Translations under genes and position numbers: made by a program
Notes under the pieces: model-generated
Databases searched by the model: none
Told to the model about the DNA's origin: nothing
The model's input: only the letters and a program-made list of their open reading frames with translations
Shown here: in pieces, positions 26,956-36,331 of the stretch
How the letters are laid out: every line of letters starts with the position of its first letter
Numbering within the stretch: the stretch's first letter is position 1
Assembly: GCA_000026125.1 (NCBI GenBank)
Contig: CU207211.1
Coordinates: 1,612,001 to 1,676,000 of the forward strand
Reading direction: 5' to 3'
Length of the DNA stretch: 64,000 bases
Origin: Herminiimonas arsenicoxydans
Lineage (GTDB): Bacteria > Pseudomonadota > Gammaproteobacteria > Burkholderiales > Burkholderiaceae_D

Positions 26956-27894
26956 TCATTTTTGAGCGCTCTCGACCTTCTGCGGATTCGACAGGCTCCA
27001 TACATAGGCGGCCAGTACATGTACCTTGGCATCACCGAGGAAATCGTCGAACGCCGGCATCATGTTATCGCGTCCTTTACGGATCGTTTCCATGATGCTG
27101 TTCACGCTGCCGCCATGCAACCACACCTTGTCGGTCAGATTCGGTGCGCCCAGCGCCTGATTGCCCTTGCCGTCCGCACCGTGGCAGGCCGCGCAGGCTG
27201 CAAACTTGGGCTTGCCGAACACCGTCTTGATGGGGTCGGAATTGGAACCGGACAGGCTCAGTACGTAATGCGCAAGGTTTTCTATATCCGTATCCGAACC
27301 GACTGCGGCTCCCATCGGCGGCATGATGCCGTGACGCCCTTTTATGATGGTCGTCTTGATGATATCCGGTTCGCCGCCGTACAGCCAGTCCTTGTCTGTC
27401 AGGTTGGGGAAACCCTTGTTGCCGCGCGCATCCGAACCATGGCATTGCGCGCAGTAAGTCAGGAACAGGCGTTCGCCTATGAGTTGCGCCTGCGGATCGG
27501 CAGCCACGGCTTTCATATCCTGCTGCTGGTACTTGCTGAACAGCGGGCCATATTCAGCGTCGGCTTTTTTCAGCTCGGTTTCATATTCTCCGCTCGATTT
27601 CCAGTCCAGCTTGCCGGCATAGGTGCCGAGTCCCGGATACAGGAACAGATAGGCCAGAGCGAATACGATCGTGATATAGAACAGCCACATCCACCAGCGC
27701 GGCATGGGGGTATTCAGTTCGGTCAGATCCTCATCCCAGACATGGCCGGTGGTTTCCATCTGCTGATTGGAACCGGGTTCCCGCTTGATCTTCACTTTCG
27801 ATTGCGACCACAGCAACAAGCCGCAACCGAAGATGCCGAGCAGAGTCAGCACCGTAATATAGATACTCCAGAAGCCATTGGTGAAATCAGACAT
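26956..27894 (-). CDS. ccoP: cbb3 cytochrome oxidase subunit III, dihaem CcoP
   Basis: A 312-residue membrane-anchored dihaem cytochrome c. An N-terminal hydrophobic segment and the FixP-type anchor (PRWWMWLFYITIVFALAYLF) precede two c-haem sites, CAQCH and CAACH, each followed by its Met-ligand region (GRHGIMPP, GRDNMMPAF). It relays electrons to CcoO/CcoN. The ATG at 27894 with GGAGG upstream is chosen; it overlaps the ccoQ stop by 8 bp. Confidence 0.96.
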   Translation of the reverse strand: MSDFTNGFWSIYITVLTLLGIFGCGLLLWSQSKVKIKREPGSNQQMETTGHVWDEDLTELNTPMPRWWMWLFYITIVFALAYLFLYPGLGTYAGKLDWKSSGEYETELKKADAEYGPLFSKYQQQDMKAVAADPQAQLIGERLFLTYCAQCHGSDARGNKGFPNLTDKDWLYGGEPDIIKTTIIKGRHGIMPPMGAAVGSDTDIENLAHYVLSLSGSNSDPIKTVFGKPKFAACAACHGADGKGNQALGAPNLTDKVWLHGGSVNSIMETIRKGRDNMMPAFDDFLGDAKVHVLAAYVWSLSNPQKVESAQK

Positions 27895-28060
27895 GGCCGC
27901 CCTCCGTTTTTTCCCGGTCTTCCTCGTCTGCAAACGGCGCGCGTGCTGCCACATCGAAATCGCTGCCGCGATGTAGGATGAAGGTCCAGACCAGAATGCC
28001 GATGAATGTCAAAAAACTCACTACTGTCATGATGCTGCTGGCATCGATGGAAATATTCAT
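27887..28060 (-). CDS. ccoQ: cbb3 oxidase small subunit CcoQ
   Basis: A 57-residue protein too short for most gene callers: MNISIDASSIMTVVSFLTF, a membrane helix, then an acidic tail with FADEEDREKTEGG. CcoQ/FixQ proteins stabilise cbb3 oxidase. It lies between ccoO (2-bp gap) and ccoP (8-bp overlap), the standard ccoNOQP order. Confidence 0.9.
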   Translation of the reverse strand: MNISIDASSIMTVVSFLTFIGILVWTFILHRGSDFDVAARAPFADEEDREKTEGGHV

Positions 28061-28062
28061 GA

Positions 28063-28677
28063 TTAGCGTCTCGCCTTGATCAAAGTGCCCAATCCCTGCA
28101 GATATGCAATCAACGCATCCTGCTCCGTCTTGCCGACCAGTTCGTCCGGCGCTGCCTTGACTTCATCTTCCGTGTAAGGCACACCCAGTCGTCGCAATGC
28201 ATTCATCTTGGGAATGATTTCTTCCGGCACCAGCTTGGTTTTTGCCAGCCACGGGTAGTTGGGCATATTCGATTCCGGTACCACATGGCGTGGATTGTCC
28301 AGATGAATCCGATGCCATTCGTCGCTGTAGCGGCCGCCTACGCGCGCCAGATCCGGGCCGGTACGTTTCGAGCCCCACTGGAACGGACGGTCGTAGACGA
28401 ACTCGCCGGCGACCGAGTAATGACCGTAACGTTCAGTCTCGGCGCGGAATGGACGGATCATTTGCGAGTGGCAGTTGTAGCAGCCTTCACGGGTGTAAAT
28501 ATCGCGACCGGCCAGGCGCAGCGGCGAGTACGGCTTCAGTCCGGCGACCGGTTCGGTGGTCGATTTCTGGAAGAACAGCGGCACGATTTCTACTGCGCCG
28601 CCGACGCTGACCACCAGTGTCACCAGCGCGATCAACAGCCAGGGATTCTTTTCTATCCATTCATGTGAAAATTTCAT
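28063..28677 (-). CDS. ccoO: cbb3 cytochrome oxidase subunit II, monohaem CcoO
   Basis: A 204-residue protein with one N-terminal membrane helix ([20 protein letters not shown]) and a single c-haem site CYNCH in GREGC-type context ([17 protein letters not shown]). The Met ligand is probably in [11 protein letters not shown]. It transfers electrons from CcoP to the catalytic CcoN. It sits 23 bp after ccoN. Confidence 0.97.
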   Translation of the reverse strand: MKFSHEWIEKNPWLLIALVTLVVSVGGAVEIVPLFFQKSTTEPVAGLKPYSPLRLAGRDIYTREGCYNCHSQMIRPFRAETERYGHYSVAGEFVYDRPFQWGSKRTGPDLARVGGRYSDEWHRIHLDNPRHVVPESNMPNYPWLAKTKLVPEEIIPKMNALRRLGVPYTEDEVKAAPDELVGKTEQDALIAYLQGLGTLIKARR

Positions 28678-28700
28678 TCATTTACTCCTTGATCTGTGAA

Positions 28701-30128
28701 TTACGCGTGCGCCGCAACGACATCCGGAATGCGGGCGTGTACCGCCTCGCTATCGCGCATCGTCATCCATGTGTTGTAAGCCATCAGCAGCATGCCCGAC
28801 AGGTACAGCACACCGCCGGTGAAACGGATCACGTAATACGGATACGTTGCCTTCACACTTTCGACAAAGGTATAAGTCAGGGTGCCGTCAGGGTTGACTG
28901 CACGCCACATCAGACCCTGCATCACGCCGGCAATCCACATCGAGGCGATGTACAGCACGATGCCGATGGTGGCGACCCAGAAATGGGTTTCGATCAGACG
29001 CGTACTCCACATTTCCTTCTTGCCGGACAGGCGCGGAATCAGGTAGTAGATGGAACCCATGGTGATGAAGCCGACCCAGCCGAGGGCACCGGCATGGACG
29101 TGGGCGATGCCCCAGTCGGTGTAGTGCGACAGTGCATTCACGGTCTTGATCGACATCATCGGACCTTCAAACGTGGCCATGCCGTAGAAGGACAGCGAAA
29201 CGATGAGGAATTTGAGGATGGGATCGGAACGCAGTTTGTGCCATGCGCCCGACAGCGTCATCATGCCGTTGATCATGCCGCCCCAGCTTGGCGCCAGCAG
29301 AATCAGCGAGAACACCATGCCGACCGATTGCGTCCAGTCCGGCAAGGCGGTGTAGTGCAGGTGATGCGGGCCGGCCCACATATAGGTAAAGATCAGCGCC
29401 CAGAAGTGGACGATGGACAGGCGGTACGAATAAACCGGACGTTCCGCCTGTTTTGGAATGAAGTAGTACACCATGCCGAGATAGCCGGCAGTGAGGATGA
29501 AGCCGACCGCATTATGGCCGTACCACCACTGGATCATTGCATCCTGCACACCTGAATATGCAGAGTACGATTTGCCTATCGATGCTGGCATGCTGATGCC
29601 GTTGACGATGTGCAGCAAGGCCACCGCGATGATGTAGCCGCCGAAAAACCAGTTGGCCACATAGATGTGCGCGACCTTGCGCTTGACGATGGTGCCGAAA
29701 AATACCACTGCGTAGGCAACCCAGACGATGGTGATCAGGATCGTGATCGGCCATTCCAGTTCCGCGTATTCCTTGGCGCGGGTCCAGCCCATCGGCAGCG
29801 TGATGACGGCCAGTACCAGTACCAGCTGCCAGCCCCAGAAGGTGAAGGCAGCCAATTTATCGGAAAACAGGCGCACCTGGCAGGTGCGCTGCACGACGTA
29901 ATAGGAGGTGGCGAACAAGCCGCAGATACCGAAGGCAAAGATCACGCCATTCGTATGCAAGGGACGCAGGCGCCCGTAAGACAGCCATGCAATATCGAAA
30001 TTGAGTGCTGGCCAGGCCAGCTGTGCGGCGATAAAAACGCCAACCAGCATCCCGATCACGCCCCATACAACGGTGGCGATCGCGAACTGCTTGACGATCT
30101 TGTAATTGTAGTTAAGCGCAGTATCCAC
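28701..30128 (-). CDS. ccoN: cbb3 cytochrome oxidase catalytic subunit CcoN
   Basis: A 475-residue haem-copper oxidase subunit I with about 12 helices and the conserved His ligands ([41 protein letters not shown] region; [11 protein letters not shown]). It reduces oxygen at very low concentration and pumps protons. The best start is a GTG at 30128 ([10 protein letters not shown]), which has GGGGAG 8 nt upstream; an in-frame ATG at 30152 has no ribosome site. A perfect FNR box with well-placed -10 precedes it. Confidence 0.96.
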   Translation of the reverse strand: MDTALNYNYKIVKQFAIATVVWGVIGMLVGVFIAAQLAWPALNFDIAWLSYGRLRPLHTNGVIFAFGICGLFATSYYVVQRTCQVRLFSDKLAAFTFWGWQLVLVLAVITLPMGWTRAKEYAELEWPITILITIVWVAYAVVFFGTIVKRKVAHIYVANWFFGGYIIAVALLHIVNGISMPASIGKSYSAYSGVQDAMIQWWYGHNAVGFILTAGYLGMVYYFIPKQAERPVYSYRLSIVHFWALIFTYMWAGPHHLHYTALPDWTQSVGMVFSLILLAPSWGGMINGMMTLSGAWHKLRSDPILKFLIVSLSFYGMATFEGPMMSIKTVNALSHYTDWGIAHVHAGALGWVGFITMGSIYYLIPRLSGKKEMWSTRLIETHFWVATIGIVLYIASMWIAGVMQGLMWRAVNPDGTLTYTFVESVKATYPYYVIRFTGGVLYLSGMLLMAYNTWMTMRDSEAVHARIPDVVAAHA

Positions 30129-30165
30129 TGAACTTTCTCCCCTAGGATGCAATGATGATGCCGCA

Positions 30166-30207
30166 AGAGTACGGCGGAGTGACGTTTGATATTTTGATTT
30201 GCATCAA
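30166..30207 (-). promoter_or_regulatory. FNR-dependent promoter of ccoNOQP
   Basis: A perfect FNR box TTGATTTGCATCAA (30194-30207) is followed on the minus strand, 22 bp later, by -10 TACTCT (30166-30171). This is the geometry of a class II FNR promoter centred near -41.5. Confidence 0.88.
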
Positions 30208-30365
30208 ATCGGTATCAAACAGAATGGACAAACTACTGGTTCGCCTTGCACGTGTATCCCGCATCAAGGCTGGAACCGGCACATCGAATATTTTTTGTAT
30301 TGTTTTTATGCCATATAGTAAGCGAGTTGGCGACTGTGCCGGCGAAATAACAGGCTGACTTTTTT

Positions 30366-31160
30366 GTGAATGTGAATGTGGATATGCCTATTGCCTATTT
30401 GCGGCGCCTGTCAGGCCGCACCAGAACGCGCAGCGCAAATCAGCAACTGGGGATCTTTCTGGCTTTTGTCGCCGGTGCAGTCAATGCAGGCGGCTTCCTC
30501 GCGGTGCATCAATACACTTCGCACATGACGGGTTTCATTTCGTCGACGGCAGACAATCTGGTGCTGGGCAATGCCCTGCTCGTTCTGGCTGGACTGGGAT
30601 CGTTGCTGTCATTTCTGTGCGGTGCGGCGACCACAGCGATCCTGATCAACTGGGCCAGGCATCGCAATATGCACGCCGAGTATGCACTCTCACTGGCAAT
30701 CGAAGCGCTGCTGTTGCTGATATTCGGCCTGCTGGGAGCCAATCTGAACGCCTATACTTCATTGACCCTGCCCGCCACCGTCATCCTGCTGTGCTACATC
30801 ATGGGCCTGCAGAATGCGATTGTGAGCAAGATATCCAATGCGGAAATCCGTACCACCCACGTCACCGGCATCATTACCGATCTGGGTATAGAACTGGGGA
30901 AAATGCTTTACTGGAATCGCAGCAACGATAAAACCGCAATCGGTCACGTCCATGCGAACAAGGAAAAGCTGAAGATACACATGGCCATTCTGCTCATGTT
31001 TTTTATTGGCGGCATCATCGGGGCGCTTGGTTTCAAGCATGCCGGCTTCATGACTGTCGTGCCGTTCGCCTGCGCCCTGCTGCTGACGGCGCTGATGCCC
31101 ATCATTGATGATGCACTTTTCTATCTGCGGGTTATGCGCAAGCAGTTGCCGCGAGAATAG
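30366..31160 (+). CDS. DUF1275 (YoaK-type) membrane protein
   Basis: A 264-residue integral membrane protein with six or so helices and the DUF1275 signature GAVNAGGFLAVHQYTSHMTG, then later GLQNAIVSKISNAEIRTTHVTG. The function of this family is not established. The start is a GTG at 30366; an ATG at 30384 (MPIAYLRR) is equally possible, as neither has a clear ribosome site. It is divergent from ccoN and could also respond to the shared FNR box, 165 bp upstream. Confidence 0.85.
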   Translation: MNVNVDMPIAYLRRLSGRTRTRSANQQLGIFLAFVAGAVNAGGFLAVHQYTSHMTGFISSTADNLVLGNALLVLAGLGSLLSFLCGAATTAILINWARHRNMHAEYALSLAIEALLLLIFGLLGANLNAYTSLTLPATVILLCYIMGLQNAIVSKISNAEIRTTHVTGIITDLGIELGKMLYWNRSNDKTAIGHVHANKEKLKIHMAILLMFFIGGIIGALGFKHAGFMTVVPFACALLLTALMPIIDDALFYLRVMRKQLPRE

Positions 31161-31169
31161 GAAAAAAGC

Positions 31170-31322
31170 TCACTTCCCGGGCCGGTCGTCGTCCTGCAAT
31201 ATGCGGGCGCCCGGCCCTTTCAGGTCGTCGAACTGTCCGCTATCGGAGGCGCGGAAAAACACCCAGATGGCGAGAAACACAATCAGGATGCTGAGGGGGA
31301 TCAAAAGGTACAAGGCTTCCAT
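31170..31322 (-). CDS. ccoS: cbb3 oxidase maturation protein CcoS
   Basis: A 50-residue protein: one N-terminal helix (LYLLIPLSILIVFLAIWVFF), then the conserved SGQFDDLKGPGARIL segment typical of CcoS/FixS, ending DDDRPGK. CcoS is needed for cofactor insertion into cbb3 oxidase. It starts 5 bp after the ccoI stop and is the last gene of that operon. Confidence 0.93.
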   Translation of the reverse strand: MEALYLLIPLSILIVFLAIWVFFRASDSGQFDDLKGPGARILQDDDRPGK

Positions 31323-31327
31323 ATGAT

Positions 31328-33901
31328 TCAGTTTATCCCTTGTTTTACAGCGGCGGCCATGGCGTTTTCCTGCCCCGCATTTTCCTGTTCTGCTTTTGCC
31401 CGCCCCGGATGCTCGCCATGCCTACGCGGAATGCGGCGCAGCCGCAGTGCATTGAGTACGACCACCGCCGAACTGAGCGACATGCCGACACCGGACAGCC
31501 ACGGATTGATCCAGCCGATCGCGGCTGCCGGAATCGCCAGCAGGTTGTAACACGTTGCCCAGACCAGATTCTGCCGGATCACGCGCATGGTTTTGACTGC
31601 GACCTCGGAGGCATTCGCGATGGCGGCAAGATGCGGCGACAGCAAAACGGTATCGGCATGCGTCTGCGCCAGTGCCGCACCGGAACCCATCGCAAACGAT
31701 ACGTCGGCTGCACGCAGTACGGCAGCGTCGTTGATGCCGTCGCCGACCATCGCCACGATGCTGCCTTGCTGTTGCAGCTTCTGCACGAAGGCCAGTTTCT
31801 GTTCGGGCAGACAGGCACCATGCGCTTCCGCAATCCCGAGTTCGGCCGCCACGTGCTGCGCGACATCCGGCTGATCGCCGCTGAGCAGAATGACGGTTTT
31901 CCCCAGTTTTCTGAAATAAGCGACCACCGCGCGCGCATCGTCGCGCATTGCATCGCTCAGATCGAAGCGCGCCAGCCATGTGCCGCTGCTTCCCAGATAG
32001 ACCGAAGTCATGCCGGTGCCGTCCTGCTGATCGATGCTGTGTCCAGCCAGTTCGCCGACGAAGACGGCATTGCCGAGCCGGAAGCGGACACCGTCTATCA
32101 CGCCTTCCAGCCCTTGCCCCGCCGTATAACTGACATCATGCGCGACCGGCGCTGTCGCGGTCATTGCGGCGGCTGAGGCTGCCACAACAATGGCTTGCGC
32201 CAGCGGATGTGCATTCGAGGCTTCCAGTGCGGCGGCTATCTGCAGGCAGGCATTGCGCTCTGCATCTGCAAACATATGCATGTTTTGCAGTGTCGGTTTG
32301 CCGACCGTCAGCGTGCCGGTTTTATCGAACACGATGTGCGTCGTGCGATGCAGGATTTCCAGCACATGCGGCTGCACGATCAATACGCCTTGCCGCACCA
32401 GCCTGTCGGTGGCAGCAGCCAGCGCAGTCGGCGTGGCGAGCGATAGCGCGCACGGACAGGAGACGACCAGCACGGCAATGGCAATCGGCCACGCGCGCGC
32501 CGGATCGTGCCACTGCCAGAAGACAAAGACGGCAAGGGCAAACAGCAGCAAGGCAGCGACAAACCATGCGGCCACGCGATCCGCCCACAGCGCAATCTGC
32601 GGCTTGGCATTCCCTGCCCGTTCGATCAGCCGTATCAGTTGCGACAAGGTGCTGTCCGCTGCCACCTTGCTGACGCGCAGCACGATGGCCTGCGTGATGT
32701 TGATGGCGCCGCCCGGCAATGTGTCGCCCACGCCTCTTTTCAGGGCTGCGCTTTCGCCGGTCAGCAAGGACATGTCGATCGCGCTCGCACCCTCGACTAT
32801 CTCGCCATCGGCGGCGATGGCTTCGCCCGGTTTGACCAGTATGAAATCGCCGGCGCACAACTGGGTCGCTGCCACCATGCTGCACTCGCGCTGCGCCGGA
32901 TAGCCGTTCATGCGCGCGGCTGCAGCCGGCAAGGCATGCTGCAGCTTTTCCAGGGCGCCGGCCGCTTTGCGGCGCGCGATCAATTCCAGGTAGCGGCTGC
33001 ACAGGAGCAGGAAGATGAACATCGTGACGGAATCGAAATACACATCGCCGTCGCCGCGCAATACGGCGACCACACTGCCGATGAAGGCAGCGCCTATGCC
33101 GAGTGCAACCGGCACATCCATGCCTAATGCGCCCTGTCGCAGGCTGGCGTAGGCGCCACGGAAAAACGGCAGGGCCGAATAACAGACGGCGGGCAGCGTC
33201 AATAAGAGGCTGGCCCAGCGCATCAGTGCATCCATGTCGCTTTCCAGCGTGCCGTCGTGCGAGATATAGGCGGGTACTGCGTACATCATCACCTGCATCA
33301 TGGACAGGCCGGCAACGAATAACTGGCGCGACAGCGTGCGACTGGCGCGACGCAGTTGCGCATCGTGCCTGCTCGCATCGTAGGGATAGGCGGCATAACC
33401 TATGTCGCGCACCGCCTGCAACACGTCGCTGGGCTTGCACAACTCTTTTTGCCAGCGCACATACAGCCTTTCGGTCGCCACGTTCAGATTGACGGCTTGC
33501 AGGCCGGGCAGACGCGCCAGCCGGCGTTCGATCAGCCAGACGCAGGCAGCGCAGCGTATGCCTTCGATGGAGAGCGTCGCTTCCGCACTTTCTTCATTCA
33601 GGTCGAATTTTTTTTGCGCGTCCGGGAGATCGTAGAGCAGCAGTTCCGGCGGAATCAGCGCCGCACCATCGGCGGTGGCGGAAAATGCAGAACGCGTGCG
33701 GTAATAATCGGCCAGTCCCATCTCGACGATGGTCTGCGCAGCCGCCTGACAACCGGGGCAGCACATCTCGCGCCGCTGGCCGTCGATCTCGACCGGCCAG
33801 TGCGCCGCTGGCGGCAAGGACAAACCGCAGTGATAGCAGCCGTCGAATGCTGTTGCGCCTTGTGCGACAGAACCGGCTTCAGCTTGCGCATGGATATTCA
33901 T
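31328..33901 (-). CDS. ccoI: CcoI/FixI copper-transporting P-type ATPase
   Basis: An 857-residue P1B ATPase that exports copper toward cbb3 oxidase assembly. The N-terminus has Cys pairs (CYHCG, MCCPGC) and an HMA domain with CAAC; the core has TGESAALK, the metal-site CPC (VVSCPCALSLATPTA), DKTGTLTVGK and VGDGINDAAVL. The length and the N-terminal zinc-finger-like CCPGC are typical of FixI. The ATG at 33901 overlaps the upstream SafE-like gene by 4 bp (ATGA). Confidence 0.95.
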   Translation of the reverse strand: MNIHAQAEAGSVAQGATAFDGCYHCGLSLPPAAHWPVEIDGQRREMCCPGCQAAAQTIVEMGLADYYRTRSAFSATADGAALIPPELLLYDLPDAQKKFDLNEESAEATLSIEGIRCAACVWLIERRLARLPGLQAVNLNVATERLYVRWQKELCKPSDVLQAVRDIGYAAYPYDASRHDAQLRRASRTLSRQLFVAGLSMMQVMMYAVPAYISHDGTLESDMDALMRWASLLLTLPAVCYSALPFFRGAYASLRQGALGMDVPVALGIGAAFIGSVVAVLRGDGDVYFDSVTMFIFLLLCSRYLELIARRKAAGALEKLQHALPAAAARMNGYPAQRECSMVAATQLCAGDFILVKPGEAIAADGEIVEGASAIDMSLLTGESAALKRGVGDTLPGGAINITQAIVLRVSKVAADSTLSQLIRLIERAGNAKPQIALWADRVAAWFVAALLLFALAVFVFWQWHDPARAWPIAIAVLVVSCPCALSLATPTALAAATDRLVRQGVLIVQPHVLEILHRTTHIVFDKTGTLTVGKPTLQNMHMFADAERNACLQIAAALEASNAHPLAQAIVVAASAAAMTATAPVAHDVSYTAGQGLEGVIDGVRFRLGNAVFVGELAGHSIDQQDGTGMTSVYLGSSGTWLARFDLSDAMRDDARAVVAYFRKLGKTVILLSGDQPDVAQHVAAELGIAEAHGACLPEQKLAFVQKLQQQGSIVAMVGDGINDAAVLRAADVSFAMGSGAALAQTHADTVLLSPHLAAIANASEVAVKTMRVIRQNLVWATCYNLLAIPAAAIGWINPWLSGVGMSLSSAVVVLNALRLRRIPRRHGEHPGRAKAEQENAGQENAMAAAVKQGIN

Positions 33902-34698
33902 CTGTGCAGCCCCGCTGCCTGGGGCGTAATGCAAAACACATCCAGCAAGCCGCCGGAAATATCGCCTGACAAGCCGCCGGCAGCGCGCACCAATCCGAGT
34001 ACGCCAAATGCCAGCACGATGAGGCCGCAGGCTATCCTCACCTTGCGTTTTTGCGCCAGCATGCGCAGGCGCACGCCGACCAGGCCCAGGCTCAGCATGG
34101 CCGGCAAGGTGCCGAGCCCGAACGCCAGCATCACCAGCGCGCCGGAGAGCGCGGAGCCGGAAAACATTGCGGTTAGCAGCACGCTATACACCATGCCGCA
34201 CGGCAGCCAGCCCCACAAGCCGCCGAGCGCAAATGCCTTGCCGAGATTGTCCATCGGCAGCAGGAATTTCATCAGCGGCTGCACGCGCCGCCACAGGATC
34301 TGGCCGACGGCTTCCAGCCGCGCCAGGCCGCGCCATGCATCCATCAGGTAGAGCCCGAGCACGATCAGCATCAGGTTGGCCAGCCAGTAGCCGCCGACTT
34401 GCAGCATTGCCAGATTGGCGAACGATCGCATGCCATCCGCCAGGCCGCCGACCAGCGCGCCGGCCACTGCATAACTGCCGATGCGGCCGGCGTTGTAGGC
34501 CGTTACCCGCAAGGCATTATCGAAGGCTGCAGTTTGCATTCCGTTCGACATCGTTTCGGCAGCCACCACCGCCACCGGAAAAGGGCGTGGCGCCTGCGCG
34601 GCCGACAATGCGCTGACGATGCCGCCGCACATGCCTATGCAATGCAGCCCGCCCAGCAGGCCTATCATGAAAATCGGAAAGAGATTGAGACCGGTCAA
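33898..34698 (-). CDS. SafE/DsbD-like membrane protein linked to cbb3 oxidase assembly
   Basis: A 266-residue polytopic protein of the TauE/SafE-related PF13386 group, with the opening FMIGLLGGLHCIGMCGGIVSAL (22 residues, quoted only as position 11-32 here in part: GLHCIGMCGG) and a later GWLPCGMVYSVL. These Cys-containing helix motifs resemble copper- or thiol-handling transporters, and homologues sit beside ccoI in many proteobacteria. It is translationally coupled to ccoI. A role in copper or redox delivery to cbb3 oxidase is inferred. Confidence 0.82.
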   Translation of the reverse strand: MTGLNLFPIFMIGLLGGLHCIGMCGGIVSALSAAQAPRPFPVAVVAAETMSNGMQTAAFDNALRVTAYNAGRIGSYAVAGALVGGLADGMRSFANLAMLQVGGYWLANLMLIVLGLYLMDAWRGLARLEAVGQILWRRVQPLMKFLLPMDNLGKAFALGGLWGWLPCGMVYSVLLTAMFSGSALSGALVMLAFGLGTLPAMLSLGLVGVRLRMLAQKRKVRIACGLIVLAFGVLGLVRAAGGLSGDISGGLLDVFCITPQAAGLHR

Positions 34699-34711
34699 TG
34701 CATGGCTCGCA

Positions 34712-36169
34712 TTAAATTTTTTTCGTATAGCGCAGCGGCCGGGTTTCGGTTTTGGCAGAAGCGCCGCCGGTTTTTGCCTCGCACGCCGTATTCAGGTAAC
34801 GATCGAATACCATGCAGACATTACGAATCAGCAAGCGGCCCTTGGGCGTGACGCTGATCCACTCGTCATCCACGGTAACGAGGCCATTGTCCTCCAGCTC
34901 GTGCAGTTTATCCAGTTCTGCGGCAAAGTAGGTTTTGAAGGTGATCGGATAAGCCAGTTCGATGGAGTCTATCGACAACTCGAAATTGCACATCAGCATC
35001 TGGATGATGATACGGCGCAGCAGATCGTCCATGCTCAGCTTGACGCCGGTGACGATAGGCAGCTCATTTTGCTCTATGCGTTCGTAATATTCATCCAGCG
35101 TTTTGGCATTTTCGCTATAGGTTGCGGCGACCGCGCTGATGCCCGAGACGCCGAAGGCAACCAGATTATGTTCGGCATGCGACGAATAACCCTGGAAATT
35201 GCGATGCAGCCTGCCCTGCCGTTGCGCAATCGCCAGGTCGTCGCTGGGCTTGGCAAAATGATCCATGCCGATATACACGTAACCGGCATCCGTCAGCCGC
35301 CTGATGCAAAGAGAAAACATGTTCAGACGCGCGTCCAGGCTGGGCAGATCATCTTCGTCTATGCGGCGTTGCGGCTTGAACATATTCGGCCGGTGCACAT
35401 AGTTGTAGACGGCGATGCGATCCGGACTCGCATTGATTACCTTGTTCAGGGTCTGCGCCATCGTGATCACATTCTGCTTCGGCAAGCCGTAGATCAAATC
35501 GATGCTGACTGAGCGAAAGCAGGCTTCGCGCGCGGCGCGGATGATGTTTAAGGTATCCTGTTCGGACTGGATGCGATTGACTGCCTGCTGCACATCAGGA
35601 TCGAAATCCTGCACCCCGATGCTGATGCGATTGAAGCCCTGCTTGCGCAGCGCATGGATACGTTCGACGGTAACGGTGCGTGGATCGACTTCGATCGCAT
35701 ACTCGCCGTCGAAATCGGATGCGAAGCGAAAGTGGCGGCGCAGATGCGCCATCAGCTCGCCCATCTGCGCATCGTTCAGATAGGTGGGCGTACCGCCGCC
35801 TATATGCAGCTTTTCGATCTGGTTCATGCCGGCAAACAGATTGCCCTGCATTTCTATTTCATGTTTCAGATAACTCAGATAGGTAGCGGCCTTGCTGCGA
35901 TCGCGCGTCACAACCTTGTTGCAGGAACAGTAATGGCACACGCTTTCGCAAAACGGAATATGTACGTACAGCGATAGCGGCCACATCCCGCCGCGCGTGC
36001 GCAAACCGACTACGGTTTGCAGATAGTCGCGATAGCTGAATGCATCGCTGAAGCTGTCTGCCGTCGGATAGGATGTATAGCGCGGCCCGAGCTGAATCAG
36101 CTTGCGCACCAGACTGGCATCGAATTCCAGCGATGGATTTCCTGTTGCCGGTATTCCAGATGCCACCAT
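34712..36169 (-). CDS. hemN: Oxygen-independent coproporphyrinogen III dehydrogenase, copy 1
   Basis: A 485-residue radical SAM enzyme: HIPFCESVCHYCSC holds the HemN CxxxCxxCxC site, followed by GGGTPTYL and a C-terminal HemN domain. It oxidatively decarboxylates coproporphyrinogen III without oxygen in haem synthesis. AGGAG precedes the ATG at 36169; a longer frame to 36262 would cross the promoter. It has its own near-perfect FNR promoter and lies directly downstream of a second, closely related hemN. The C-terminus carries an extra Lys/Thr-rich segment (CEAKTGGASAKTETRPL) absent from copy 2. Confidence 0.93.
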   Translation of the reverse strand: MVASGIPATGNPSLEFDASLVRKLIQLGPRYTSYPTADSFSDAFSYRDYLQTVVGLRTRGGMWPLSLYVHIPFCESVCHYCSCNKVVTRDRSKAATYLSYLKHEIEMQGNLFAGMNQIEKLHIGGGTPTYLNDAQMGELMAHLRRHFRFASDFDGEYAIEVDPRTVTVERIHALRKQGFNRISIGVQDFDPDVQQAVNRIQSEQDTLNIIRAAREACFRSVSIDLIYGLPKQNVITMAQTLNKVINASPDRIAVYNYVHRPNMFKPQRRIDEDDLPSLDARLNMFSLCIRRLTDAGYVYIGMDHFAKPSDDLAIAQRQGRLHRNFQGYSSHAEHNLVAFGVSGISAVAATYSENAKTLDEYYERIEQNELPIVTGVKLSMDDLLRRIIIQMLMCNFELSIDSIELAYPITFKTYFAAELDKLHELEDNGLVTVDDEWISVTPKGRLLIRNVCMVFDRYLNTACEAKTGGASAKTETRPLRYTKKI

Positions 36170-36237
36170 TATTCTGTACTCCTGCTGTTCGTTATTCCCG
36201 TCGCACCCGCAACCGGGTTCTGAACTGATGCGAACCG

Positions 36238-36279
36238 AGTGTAGCGGTCGCAGACTGGCCATGCTTTGACATACATCAA
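36238..36279 (-). promoter_or_regulatory. FNR-dependent promoter of hemN copy 1
   Basis: The FNR box TTGACATACATCAA (36266-36279; one C for T, still matching TTGAY-N4-RTCAA) is followed 22 bp later on the minus strand by -10 TACACT (36238-36243). Confidence 0.85.
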
Positions 36280-36331
36280 AAACGTCGGTGGTATGTCCGC
36301 ATCACCATGCGGCTGGAATGAGAACAAGACG

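Noticed and set aside
25966..27981. 671-codon plus-strand frame across ccoG and ccoP
   Set aside because: It crosses two real minus-strand genes and a terminator, with no recognisable domain.
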